Below are positions 55,163-63,283 of a stretch of 64,000 nucleotides of DNA, one piece after another. The first letter of the stretch is position 1; every line of letters starts with the position of its first letter. This DNA comes from Acholeplasmatales bacterium. Lineage in GTDB: Bacteria > Bacillota_I > Bacilli_A > Acholeplasmatales > Anaeroplasmataceae. The position numbers and the translations under genes were made by a program. The notes below the pieces were generated by a model. It saw only the letters and a program-made list of their open reading frames with translations. It was not told where the DNA came from and made no database searches. The stretch is taken from the NCBI GenBank assembly GCA_017542485.1, contig JAFXXC010000019.1, forward strand, positions 1 to 64,000. The letters are read 5' to 3'.

Positions 55163-56299
55163 ATGAAGGAAATATCACTTGTAGATGGAAAGACTGTTCA
55201 ATTTAATATTTCTAAAGAATTAAAGGATATAAGAGTTCTAGGAACTGGTGGGACAGGTGATACACATCTTTTTTACGATGAAATAGCAGAAAAGTATTTC
55301 GCAATAAAAAAATTTGTTCCAAAAGGAAGTAATGACTCTGAAGATTGTTATAAAAGATTTGTAGAAGAAATTAAAATTTTAATGGATATTTCTCACAAAA
55401 ATATAGTCCGTATTTACAATTATTATTTGTATCCTAAAAACAAAACAGGGTATATACAAATGGAATATGTGGAAGGTAAAAGTATTGATAAATTTGTTCC
55501 TTCAAAGAATAAGAGTTTGGATGATTTATTTGTTGATACGATTGATGCTTTCTGTTATCTTGAAAGCAAAGGAATCCTTCATAGGGACATTAGACCAAGT
55601 AATTTTTTGATAAATGAAGATGATGAATTAAAAATAATAGATTTTGGCTTTGGGAAAAAGTATGATACTGAAAATATTGATGAGAATAGTGTCTTATTGG
55701 ATTGGCCTGGTACTCAGAAACCTGAAGAAATAATTGTAGATAAAAAGTACGACGTTAGAACAGAGATTTATTATCTTGGTGTTTTATTTAAAAACATAAT
55801 TAATAATATAGATGGTTTTTCTTATGTAAGTATTCTTGAAAAAATGTGTTATGTTCAAACTTCATTAAGGTATCAAAGTTTTAATGAGATAAAAGATGAC
55901 TTAAGCAAATCCTTATTTTCAAAAATCAATTTTACTGAAAATGATAAGACAATATATAAAAATTTTTCTAGTCAATTGTCGGATTCTATTACAAGATTTA
56001 TTGATAATAGAGTTTTTGAAAATGATATAAATTTGATAATGAAGAATCTTGAAAAGGTTATAGAATCTAGTTCGTTAGAAGACATTGTCCAGGGTAATAA
56101 TAAAGTTATTAGTTGTTTTGTTAAATCTAATTATAGCTATATAAAAGAAAATATAATATTTTTTACTAATTTATTAGATTTTTACAAAATGATGCTGAAT
56201 ATGTCTAATTCAAAAAAAGAAATAATAATCAAAAATATTCAATCTAGACTATCTATTAAGGAAATTGAATATAGATATGATGATGAGCTACCTTTTTAA
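55163..56299 (+). CDS. Ser/Thr protein kinase with helical C-terminal domain
   Basis: 378 residues. The kinase domain (about 20-245) has a glycine loop LGTGGTGDTH, the lysine in YFAIKKF, HRDIRPSNFLI (catalytic Asp, with R for the usual K), IDFGFGKK (DFG) and PEEI for APE. These residues are all present, so it is probably active. The C-terminal 130 residues are helical and unrecognised, without membrane segments. It starts 71 bases after the HNH gene with an AAGAGGTGA site and no terminator between. It may be a third component of the ATPase-HNH set. Confidence 0.88.
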   Translation: MKEISLVDGKTVQFNISKELKDIRVLGTGGTGDTHLFYDEIAEKYFAIKKFVPKGSNDSEDCYKRFVEEIKILMDISHKNIVRIYNYYLYPKNKTGYIQMEYVEGKSIDKFVPSKNKSLDDLFVDTIDAFCYLESKGILHRDIRPSNFLINEDDELKIIDFGFGKKYDTENIDENSVLLDWPGTQKPEEIIVDKKYDVRTEIYYLGVLFKNIINNIDGFSYVSILEKMCYVQTSLRYQSFNEIKDDLSKSLFSKINFTENDKTIYKNFSSQLSDSITRFIDNRVFENDINLIMKNLEKVIESSSLEDIVQGNNKVISCFVKSNYSYIKENIIFFTNLLDFYKMMLNMSNSKKEIIIKNIQSRLSIKEIEYRYDDELPF

Positions 56300-56416
56300 T
56301 AAATAGTTTTATTAGGTGCATTATAATAAGGTATTATGCAAGAATTAATTAAATATTTAAGTGCAAATAAAAATTATAAATTGAATTTTTAAAATGATAA
56401 TAGATTACGAAAACTT

Positions 56417-56563
56417 AAAAATGGCATTGATAGTGGATGTAAGGTAGATGCTCCTGGTGGATTTATAGAATGGTTTAGTAAAAGAAATGATGTATATGCA
56501 TATCTTATGCCAGGTAAAAGAATAGATATAGGTAATTTAGAAGATTATTATAGAATTAAATAG
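56417..56563 (+). pseudogene. 3' fragment of a sugar nucleotidyltransferase gene, copy 2
   Basis: Forty-eight codons and a stop, almost the same DNA as 50820-50962; differences include SGGF to PGGF and the final codons. The ending YLMPGKRIDIGNLEDYYRIK is that of a GalU/RfbA-like enzyme. The two copies bracket the segment holding the Nmad3 and ugd remnants, the ATPase-HNH pair and the kinase. Confidence 0.8.
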
Positions 56564-56729
56564 AAGAATTATAACCTATTTTATCACTATGATTATCTAA
56601 ATCATCTTTTAATAAATAATCATATGAATGAGGGATAGAGACGAGTAATTTAGTTTATTTGAAGTTGATAGCCCGACCCTTGTGGTCATTAAATTATGTA
56701 TTTATAAATAATATCTACAAGATAAATGA

Positions 56730-57026
56730 GATGACTATGTATTTGCAACAGGTGAAAGTCATACTGTTAGAGAATTAATAGAAGCAGCATTTAAAGTAAT
56801 AGGTATTAGAATAACATGGAAAGGTGAAGGAATTGATACTAAAGGTATTAACGATGTAACTGGAAATGTATTAGTTGAAATTGACCCTAACCTATATCGT
56901 GTAAACGATAATAAATATTTAAAAGGTGATTCAACAAAAGCTAAAGAAACACTTGGTTGGGAACCTAAACATAAATTTGTAGATATAGTAGAAAAGATGG
57001 TTAGAACTGAGATTACTAATAAATAG
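56730..57026 (+). pseudogene. 3' remnant of GDP-mannose 4,6-dehydratase (gmd)
   Basis: The frame reads DDYVFATGESHTVRELIEAAF, then VLVEIDPNLYRVNDNKYLKGD and AKETLGWEPKHKFVDIVEKM, ending at a TAG. This is the C-terminal 98 residues of Gmd. The NAD-binding and catalytic part is missing. The gmd gene makes the GDP-4-keto-6-deoxymannose precursor of GDP-fucose, so a former polysaccharide operon is implied. The stretch 56564-56729 has no gene. Confidence 0.85.
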
Positions 57027-57052
57027 TATTTAAATTAAATTATAATAAAAAA

Positions 57053-57103
57053 ATAATACCTCGGATATAGTTCAACAAGCGAACTAATACCGAGGTTATT
57101 TTA
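57053..57103 (+). terminator. Strong terminator after the gmd remnant
   Basis: ACCTCGG (57058-57064) pairs with CCGAGGT (57090-57096) and TAGTTC (57068-57073) with GAACTA (57081-57086), flanked by an A-run and TTATTTT. Confidence 0.85.
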
Positions 57104-57300
57104 ATATATTAAAAATACTAGTTATGAATATAATAGTATTGTATAATAATAAGTAGTATTTATGTCTATTCCTGATGTTTATTTAATAGATATATGTTTT
57201 TGGAATTTTAAAAAAGATGTTTAATGTAGTAGTAACTAATAGATAAGAAGAAAAATTAAATGATGCGATTGAGTAGAGTTCTTGGAGGTGGTTAATAATT

Positions 57301-58284
57301 ATGAAAAAAAAGTATAAATTTCCATTTCCTGATATTCCTGATATGCCCGAAGAAATAATTAATGCCATCGATAGTGGTAAATTATTATTGTTTATTGGCG
57401 CTGGCATATCTAAATTAATTGGATATCCATTATGGTTTGAGTTGGGTAAAAGACTTGTAAATAAAGCGGTTGAAGAGAAAATACTATCAAATTCAGAAAA
57501 AGAAGTATTACTTTCTAGTGGATTTACGCCAATGCAAATTGTAACTATTATTTCTAAAAGATTTGATTCTGCCGGAAAGAGAGGAATTGAATATATAGTA
57601 GAAGAACTAAGCAATAACAAAGATATAAATTTGTCAATAGCTAAGCAAATTGCAAAATATTTATCTGCTTATAATGCTACAATTGTTACGACAAATGCTG
57701 ATGAAACTCTTGAAAACACAAAGCCACTTAATGATAGAAAAGTAATAAAATCATTTGTAGATTATGACGATGAGAATAATCGTGATTATTCATTTATTCA
57801 TCTCCATGGCAGTATTAGTGAACCTGAGAATATGGTATTTACAAGTGAAGATTATGCCAAGGCATATTCTGTTGAACGTATATTTGGCATAAAATTAAAA
57901 AAATTAATGGATTATAAATGGACAATTCTTTTTGTTGGATATGGAGTTAGTGAATTTGAATTAATAAGATATTTTTTAAATGATGACGATTCAAAGGATA
58001 GACGACTTTTTATGTTAGATGGCTATTTGTATAAAGATTTAATAAAATATGAATTTGATAAAGAATACTTTAAATCACTCGGAATATATTTGTTACCTTA
58101 TTCGAGAGAAAAAGATAATTATAATGCATTAATTAATGTTCTAAAAAAATGGGATAAAATTGTTGAAACAAAAACATTTGCTAGTACATCAAGGAAGGTG
58201 AGTATTATAAATAAAATTGTTTCAAATATGCCAACTGACGAAAATGTACAAATTATAGAAAAGTTGGTGAATAATAATGAATGA
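57301..58284 (+). CDS. SIR2-family NADase-like protein
   Basis: 327 residues with the SIR2 core near the N terminus: LLFIGAGISKLIGYPLW (NAD-binding GAGxS), TTNADETLE (TTNxD, usually TTNYD), FIHLHGSISEP with the catalytic histidine, and ILFVGYGVSEFEL. This SIR2_2-type pattern is shared with defence sirtuins that deplete NAD during infection. A GGAGGTGG site precedes the ATG. It overlaps the following 839-residue gene by eight bases, so the two are likely made together. Confidence 0.9.
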   Translation: MKKKYKFPFPDIPDMPEEIINAIDSGKLLLFIGAGISKLIGYPLWFELGKRLVNKAVEEKILSNSEKEVLLSSGFTPMQIVTIISKRFDSAGKRGIEYIVEELSNNKDINLSIAKQIAKYLSAYNATIVTTNADETLENTKPLNDRKVIKSFVDYDDENNRDYSFIHLHGSISEPENMVFTSEDYAKAYSVERIFGIKLKKLMDYKWTILFVGYGVSEFELIRYFLNDDDSKDRRLFMLDGYLYKDLIKYEFDKEYFKSLGIYLLPYSREKDNYNALINVLKKWDKIVETKTFASTSRKVSIINKIVSNMPTDENVQIIEKLVNNNE

Positions 58285-60796
58285 TTTAAAGGAGATTATT
58301 AATAATTTATGTAAATCGGAATTTCTTCCCGATTGGATTCTAAAACTAAAGGAAAATGAAAGACTATTTTCTCCAAAAATTAATATAAAACCATGTGTTA
58401 AGATCGATGATAATCATGTAAGGTCTAGTGTTTGGGATGGCTTGCTTCTTATTGATTGTTATTGTAGAAGAAATATCGAAAATTCTAATGTTGATAATTT
58501 TATAGTATCCCTAATAAATGAATCTATTAAATTATATGAAAGCGATAAAGAAGAAGCTCCATATTTAAAATTGAACAGTAGTAATATTATTTTACAATTA
58601 TTATTAGAAATATTACTATCAAAACCTAAATTTGTTAATGAAACTAAATTTGTTTCTTTTGTTGAAATATACCTTAATGGTGTCCTATCTTGGCCATTCT
58701 CTTTAGTTTACGATTTATATATGAATAGAAATGTGTTAGTTAATGTTAATCCAAATGTCATTTTTTTAGTATATAAAACAATAGTTGAGAAGAGAAATAA
58801 TAAAAATGATTATGATAAATATTTGATTGTGCCAGAGTTAATTAGTTTGAATCCGTTAGAATATTATAATTATTCAAAAGAAGTAATATTGTCTTTTAAC
58901 AATAAATTTTTTTATGATATGTCATCATTTAATGGGTACAAATCACATTCACATCAGTACGAAATTACATATTTTGAATGGCTTAAAATTGCTTCAAAAA
59001 AAATTGATACGCAAGTTTTAAAAAAAGATATATTATTTTTCATAAATAGTAGTCAAGATTTATTCAAAAAAATAGGATTGTGTTTATTGAATATCAGTTT
59101 CGATAGATTTGTCTCACTATTTTTTGAAAACTTTAGTCTTTTTGTAAATGATGAGTCTTTTTATGCGGATTTAAGGATTATATTCAATGAAAAATTAAGT
59201 TCTGATTTAATCAAAACCAATTTAAAATTGATTCAAAAAACATTAAATGAAGCAACATTTGGTTGTGAAAAAGATTCTACTATTATGATTTTAAAAAATC
59301 ATTTATATGGTATTTTAAACAAAAAAATAAATATTTTTCCTTATATGAGTGAAAAAACTGAGCAAATAGATTTTGTAAATAATTTTAACAAGAAGATTTA
59401 TTCTGTTAATTATGATTCACAAGAAGAAGAAAACAGAATATATGATAAAATTAAAGATATGGATATTAATGATGCCATAGATGTTTTTCACAAAATGATA
59501 GGAGGTTCTTATTATTTTGATGATGTAATTCATAATTCGTTTAGAAGATATATTCATGAAAATTTTTATAACGATTTAGATAATTATATTGAAAAATTTG
59601 ATTCAGGATTATTAATTCATTTAATTCACTATTATTCTAATGATTCTAAAAATTTATATATATTAATACGTTTATTAAAAAAGTCTGTTTTTTTAATAAG
59701 TACAAATGAATTTAACGCAGCAACTTCGTCTGTATTATTTGCTTTAAAACAAATATATAATCAAATAACAATTGATGAATTGACAGAAATAGTTAATAAT
59801 ATTGATTATAATATTCTATCTGTTGATGAGTATGAGTATTATGATAGGATTGTAACAATATGTATAAATGAAAATATACATTCGTATTTAGATATCGTTA
59901 TTTATTTATGCGAATGCAAAAGTATCAGTGTGATAAAGTTAGAAGAAATCATCACGTGTTTTATAAAAAAATATGATTGTAAGAAACTAAAATCCATTAT
60001 AGCATCTATATACCCAAAATTGTTGTATTTGGACTTTGAATACGGAATTTCATTGGAAAATTACATTTTTGATAATATACATGAAAACCATAATTTGTCA
60101 TATCCGTTAATATCCATTTCTAACTATCATTCCATTGTATTACTCGATAGAATATCGTCTCAAGATAAGTTTATTGAATATATTAAGATGAATGAAAGCG
60201 ATAATGATATTCAAATGAGTAAGCAAGTAATACTATCATGGTATTTAAAAAGTTATATTTTTGATGATAAATATGATAATATAATTGATCTATTATTTGA
60301 ATGTAAAAAATATGATGTTATCCTTGAAAATATGAGAACAGTTAATTATTGGATTCAAAAACATTATCTTAAGAAAGATAACATAAATAGATATTACAAA
60401 TATCTAGAAAATTTTGACAAGTCGTTTACTTTCTTTGAAAAAGATGAATATGAATCTGATCAATTTATCCGAGAAATTGCAAATTCAATGGTTTTGTTAA
60501 ATGAATCTAAAGATTTTTTATGGGGATTAATTTTTAAAATGTTTAGGAATTTTAATCATTATTTTTCTGATGAATGTGTAGAATTAATAAAAAAGTATAA
60601 AGATAATGAAATACAAAATATATCAAAATTACTAGATTTATATTTTGATAAATATGATCGATATATGTCATTTGAAGATACTGTTGTTGAGGTTTTCAAT
60701 ATTATAAAACCAGACAAAAACTATAAAGATAAAATTAAAAAATGGCAAGTTGCATTAACGAAAAAGAATATTGATATAAAAAGTAAAATTTGTTAA
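58277..60796 (+). CDS. Large protein of unknown function coupled to SIR2
   Basis: 839 residues, mostly helical, with a repetitive look of paired helices (possible alpha-solenoid) rich in D, N, I and Y. I see no Walker motif, zinc site, nuclease motif or membrane helix. Its start lies inside the SIR2 gene and a GTTGGTGAAT site stands upstream. It may be the sensor or scaffold that controls the SIR2 enzyme; a DUF4020-type relationship is worth testing but is not visible to me. It ends 100 bases before a terminator. Confidence 0.85.
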   Translation: MNDLKEIINNLCKSEFLPDWILKLKENERLFSPKINIKPCVKIDDNHVRSSVWDGLLLIDCYCRRNIENSNVDNFIVSLINESIKLYESDKEEAPYLKLNSSNIILQLLLEILLSKPKFVNETKFVSFVEIYLNGVLSWPFSLVYDLYMNRNVLVNVNPNVIFLVYKTIVEKRNNKNDYDKYLIVPELISLNPLEYYNYSKEVILSFNNKFFYDMSSFNGYKSHSHQYEITYFEWLKIASKKIDTQVLKKDILFFINSSQDLFKKIGLCLLNISFDRFVSLFFENFSLFVNDESFYADLRIIFNEKLSSDLIKTNLKLIQKTLNEATFGCEKDSTIMILKNHLYGILNKKINIFPYMSEKTEQIDFVNNFNKKIYSVNYDSQEEENRIYDKIKDMDINDAIDVFHKMIGGSYYFDDVIHNSFRRYIHENFYNDLDNYIEKFDSGLLIHLIHYYSNDSKNLYILIRLLKKSVFLISTNEFNAATSSVLFALKQIYNQITIDELTEIVNNIDYNILSVDEYEYYDRIVTICINENIHSYLDIVIYLCECKSISVIKLEEIITCFIKKYDCKKLKSIIASIYPKLLYLDFEYGISLENYIFDNIHENHNLSYPLISISNYHSIVLLDRISSQDKFIEYIKMNESDNDIQMSKQVILSWYLKSYIFDDKYDNIIDLLFECKKYDVILENMRTVNYWIQKHYLKKDNINRYYKYLENFDKSFTFFEKDEYESDQFIREIANSMVLLNESKDFLWGLIFKMFRNFNHYFSDECVELIKKYKDNEIQNISKLLDLYFDKYDRYMSFEDTVVEVFNIIKPDKNYKDKIKKWQVALTKKNIDIKSKIC

Positions 60797-60894
60797 AATC
60801 AATATTTAAAATAATTAATTCACAAAAACAATTATGATTTTTTATAATATAATGGTATGCTTGAATGTGAAGTAAAATATGAGTTTACTCATAG

Positions 60895-60928
60895 AGTGAA
60901 AAATATATTTATATAGTTTTCACTTTTG
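60895..60928 (+). terminator. Terminator-like hairpin after the 839-aa gene
   Basis: AGTGAAAA (60895-60902) pairs with TTTTCACT (60917-60924), followed by TTTG. The stem is AT-rich. Its GTGAAAA arms also match the half-sites of the abiE operator region described next. Confidence 0.5.
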
Positions 60929-61009
60929 TTCTCAAAAAGCTATCATCTCGGAGATTGAATGACCGAGGATTACCGCTTTAATATCCTAAAATGTACTATT
61001 TGCTCCGCT

Positions 61010-61114
61010 AACTGCTGTTCAATAGCAGTACAAGGTGAAAATTATACAAAAGTATTGTTGAAATACTTGATTTTCACCAACAACTGCTATAAAATAGTAG
61101 TGTGAGGTGAAAAT
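61010..61114 (+). promoter_or_regulatory. abiE operator region: two 33-bp direct repeats plus inverted GTGAAAA sites
   Basis: A 33-base unit (AACTGCT...AATAG.AGT...GGTGAAAAT) occurs at 61010-61042 and 61082-61114, differing at about eight positions. Each holds an ACTGCT/AG(C/T)AGT inverted repeat. Between them, AAGTATT and AATACTT form another inverted pair and ATTTTCACC (61070-61078) mirrors GGTGAAAAT (61034-61042). The second copy covers the promoter -10 and the abiEi ribosome site. AbiEi antitoxins are known to bind inverted repeats in their own promoter. Confidence 0.7.
61067..61093 (+). promoter_or_regulatory. abiE promoter with extended -10
   Basis: TTGATT (61067-61072), a 15-base spacer and TATAAA (61088-61093) preceded by TGC, making an extended -10 (TGnTATAAA). 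It is embedded in the second 33-bp repeat, about 25 bases before the abiEi start. Confidence 0.5.
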
Positions 61115-61116
61115 AA

Positions 61117-61707
61117 ATGATTTTGAGTACGAATGTTATCTTAGATCAACTAAAGAATTATGTCAATCCTTACGGAAAGATGGGCCGCCTTGTGAAGGAA
61201 GGAAAACTTATCCCTCTAACGAAGGGATTGTACGAGAACAACGCAAATGTATCCGGAGTATATTTGGCCAATGCAATCTATGGACCATCCTATATTTCAT
61301 TCAATTATGCTTTGGCATATTATGGATTAATCCCGGAAGCAGTGTATGAGTTTACAAGTGCAACCACTGAAAAGAAAAAGAAGAAGTCGTTCAACAACCG
61401 TTTTGGGACCTTTTCTTATAGAGATGTACCTGTTGATGCGTACCCATATGGGGTCAACATCATTGAAGAAGGTGGTTATTCATTCATGATGGCCTCAAAA
61501 GAGAAGGCTCTTTGCGATAAGCTATACGAGCTTCCTCCGGTAAAAAACCTAAAGGAACTTGAAGAATTATTGTTCAATGACATGAGGATTGATGAAGTTG
61601 AATTTGATAACCTCAATAGAGAGGACATTTATTTTATCGCACCGAAATATCATGTCAATAATCTTAAGCACCTGGCAAATTACCTAAGGAGGAGACACCA
61701 TGAATAG
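61117..61707 (+). CDS. abiEi: Type IV antitoxin of the AbiEi family
   Basis: 196 residues. The N-terminal wing-helix part has TNVILDQLKNYVNPYGKMGRLVKEGKLIPLTKGLY (described in parts: DQL, KMGRLVKEGKL, LTKGLY) and the YISFNYALAYYGLIPEAVYEFTSAT region is typical of AbiEi. The C-terminal part has KALCDKLYELPPVKNL and LRRRHHE at the end. It represses its own promoter in characterised systems. It overlaps the toxin gene by eight bases. GC is higher than the neighbours (24 of 60 bases at 61681-61740, against 18 of 60 at 60001-60060). Confidence 0.9.
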   Translation: MILSTNVILDQLKNYVNPYGKMGRLVKEGKLIPLTKGLYENNANVSGVYLANAIYGPSYISFNYALAYYGLIPEAVYEFTSATTEKKKKKSFNNRFGTFSYRDVPVDAYPYGVNIIEEGGYSFMMASKEKALCDKLYELPPVKNLKELEELLFNDMRIDEVEFDNLNREDIYFIAPKYHVNNLKHLANYLRRRHHE

Positions 61708-62566
61708 CATAATCGACGAGATGTTGAAGAATTACCAAACGGAGACTTTGGACGAAAAGAAGAACGCCGTAAAGGAAATAATCCAGGAAGTCGTTCTATG
61801 TGGGCTTGCGAGGGCAAAGTTTTTTGAAAAGGCTGCATTTTACGGTGGAACAGCATTAAGAATTTTTTATGGTCTAGATAGGTTTAGCGAGGATTTGGAT
61901 TTCTCTCTTAAGAAACCAGATAAGAATTTTGACCTTTCCTCTTACTTCCCGATTCTAGAGAAAGAGGTTAGGGCGTTTGGCTTGAATCTGAAGGTTGAGG
62001 AAAAGCAAAAGATAGCGGATTCGAATGTCAAATCAGCTTTCTTAAAAGGAAACACTAAAGAGCATTTGCTTTTATTCTATACCAAAGAGGATTTTTCATC
62101 AGGAATCAATAGGGATGAGGTTTTAAGGATTAAATTCGAGGTAGATACTAATCCGCCTAGTGGGGCTAGATACGAATACAGGTATTCTCTTAAACCTGCT
62201 CCATATGAAGCGACGCTTTATGATTTGCCATCACTTTTCGCAGGGAAAGTGCATGCTGTCCTTTGTAGAGGCTGGAAGAATAGAATCAAGGGAAGAGACC
62301 TATATGATTATGTCTTCTATTTGCAAAGAGGTGCAGCTTTGAATATGGAGAACCTTAAGCAAAAGCTTATCCAATCAAACGCGTGGAAAGAGGAAGACGA
62401 ATTAACTCTGGATGAAGTAAAGAAAATGCTTTGCGAGCGATTCGACGGGATTGATTTCGAAAAAGCAAAAGATGATGTCAAAGATTTCATAAAAGATAAA
62501 GCGGCTTTGGACGTGTGGTCGATTGACTTCTTCAAAGCCATCACAAAAGAATTGAAAGAAAAATAG
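61700..62566 (+). CDS. abiEii: Type IV toxin, AbiEii nucleotidyltransferase
   Basis: 288 residues. The nucleotidyltransferase core is visible: AAFYGGTALRIFYGLDRFSEDLDFSLKKP (GGT...L and the S-E-D-L-D-F motif) near residue 50, followed by LRIKFEVDTNPP and PSLFAGKVHAVLCRGWKNRIKGRDLYDYVFYL, the conserved K/R-x-x-R-D-x-x-D region. AbiEii enzymes block growth by modifying tRNA ends or related targets. It is co-translated with AbiEi. A classical phage-defence type IV pair. Confidence 0.92.
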   Translation: MNSIIDEMLKNYQTETLDEKKNAVKEIIQEVVLCGLARAKFFEKAAFYGGTALRIFYGLDRFSEDLDFSLKKPDKNFDLSSYFPILEKEVRAFGLNLKVEEKQKIADSNVKSAFLKGNTKEHLLLFYTKEDFSSGINRDEVLRIKFEVDTNPPSGARYEYRYSLKPAPYEATLYDLPSLFAGKVHAVLCRGWKNRIKGRDLYDYVFYLQRGAALNMENLKQKLIQSNAWKEEDELTLDEVKKMLCERFDGIDFEKAKDDVKDFIKDKAALDVWSIDFFKAITKELKEK

Positions 62567-62715
62567 TGAACAAACTATCATCAGCAAGCGGTAAATTTTC
62601 CCTAAGGAACTAAGGCAATCTTAGCCGGTCGTCTTTTTTATCCATTAGGAAATTCTATCAACACATGTAGAAACTGTTTGTTTGCTGACAATAAAAAATT
62701 AAAAATAATCAACCC

Positions 62716-62763
62716 CCCATTTTAATCAAAAAAATTAAGATTTGAGATGGGCTTTTTCTTTTT
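62716..62763 (+). terminator. Terminator downstream of abiE
   Basis: CCCAT (62716-62720) with ATGGG (62747-62751) closes a hairpin whose inner arms (TTTAATC, GATTTGAG) pair imperfectly; a T-rich run (62752-62763) follows. Confidence 0.65.
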
Positions 62764-62840
62764 ATAAGTTTGTCAGTACTAAGCCCCCCTTTTTGCAGTT
62801 TCAACTCATATTTAGATGGAAACATATCAAAAAGCACTTA

Positions 62841-62960
62841 TCAGCACTTATATAGACTCGACCTCGAGTTGCAAAATTAACAAAATAATTGGTGCTTTTA
62901 GTCGATTTTATGGTCGATATGTCACTCACGGACTTGAGGTGTAAATGATATAAGTGCTGA
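62841..62960. repeat. Inverted repeat TCAGCACTTATAT, 120 bases end to end, with inner palindrome
   Basis: TCAGCACTTATAT (62841-62853) and ATATAAGTGCTGA (62948-62960) are exact complements. Inside lies ACTCGACCTCGAGT (62856-62869), a palindrome with a CC centre. The surrounding 62567-63163 has no gene; this structure is its main content. It could be a recombination or regulatory site. Confidence 0.7.
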
Positions 62961-63163
62961 CAACTCTTTTTAATGGGTCAAAATAGTTTTATCAAAAATC
63001 AAAAATATTCCTATCTAAATTAATTGTTATCTAAAAAATTTCTCAATTCTATGGCTATTTATAGTGTTCTTTGATATAATTTAATGAAAATTATATCAAG
63101 CGATGAAAAACTTTTATTATCAAATATGTATTTAATGTTTTTTGCGTTTCATACTCATAAACA

Positions 63164-63283
63164 ATGAAAGATTTGGGTGAATTTATGAAGCTAACAAAAG
63201 AAGAAAAAAATTCTCTAATTGAAAAAATTAAGAATGAATATAATAAACAGGTGGTGGTTATATGGATAAGAATAAACAAATAA
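63164..63283 (+). CDS. Possible small leader protein upstream of AbiTii-like gene
   Basis: A 39-codon frame from ATG 63164 (or 32 codons from ATG 63185, which has a GGGTGA site six bases upstream). It encodes KLTKEEKNSLIEKIKNEYNK, lysine-glutamate rich and helical, then VVVIWIRINK. It overlaps the next start by 22 bases. It may be a small real gene or just a leader. Confidence 0.4.
   Translation: MKDLGEFMKLTKEEKNSLIEKIKNEYNKQVVVIWIRINK

Noticed and set aside
61107-61349. Alternative small frame overlapping the start of abiEi
   Set aside because: It is in another frame of a clear AbiEi gene, and its sequence has no family look.
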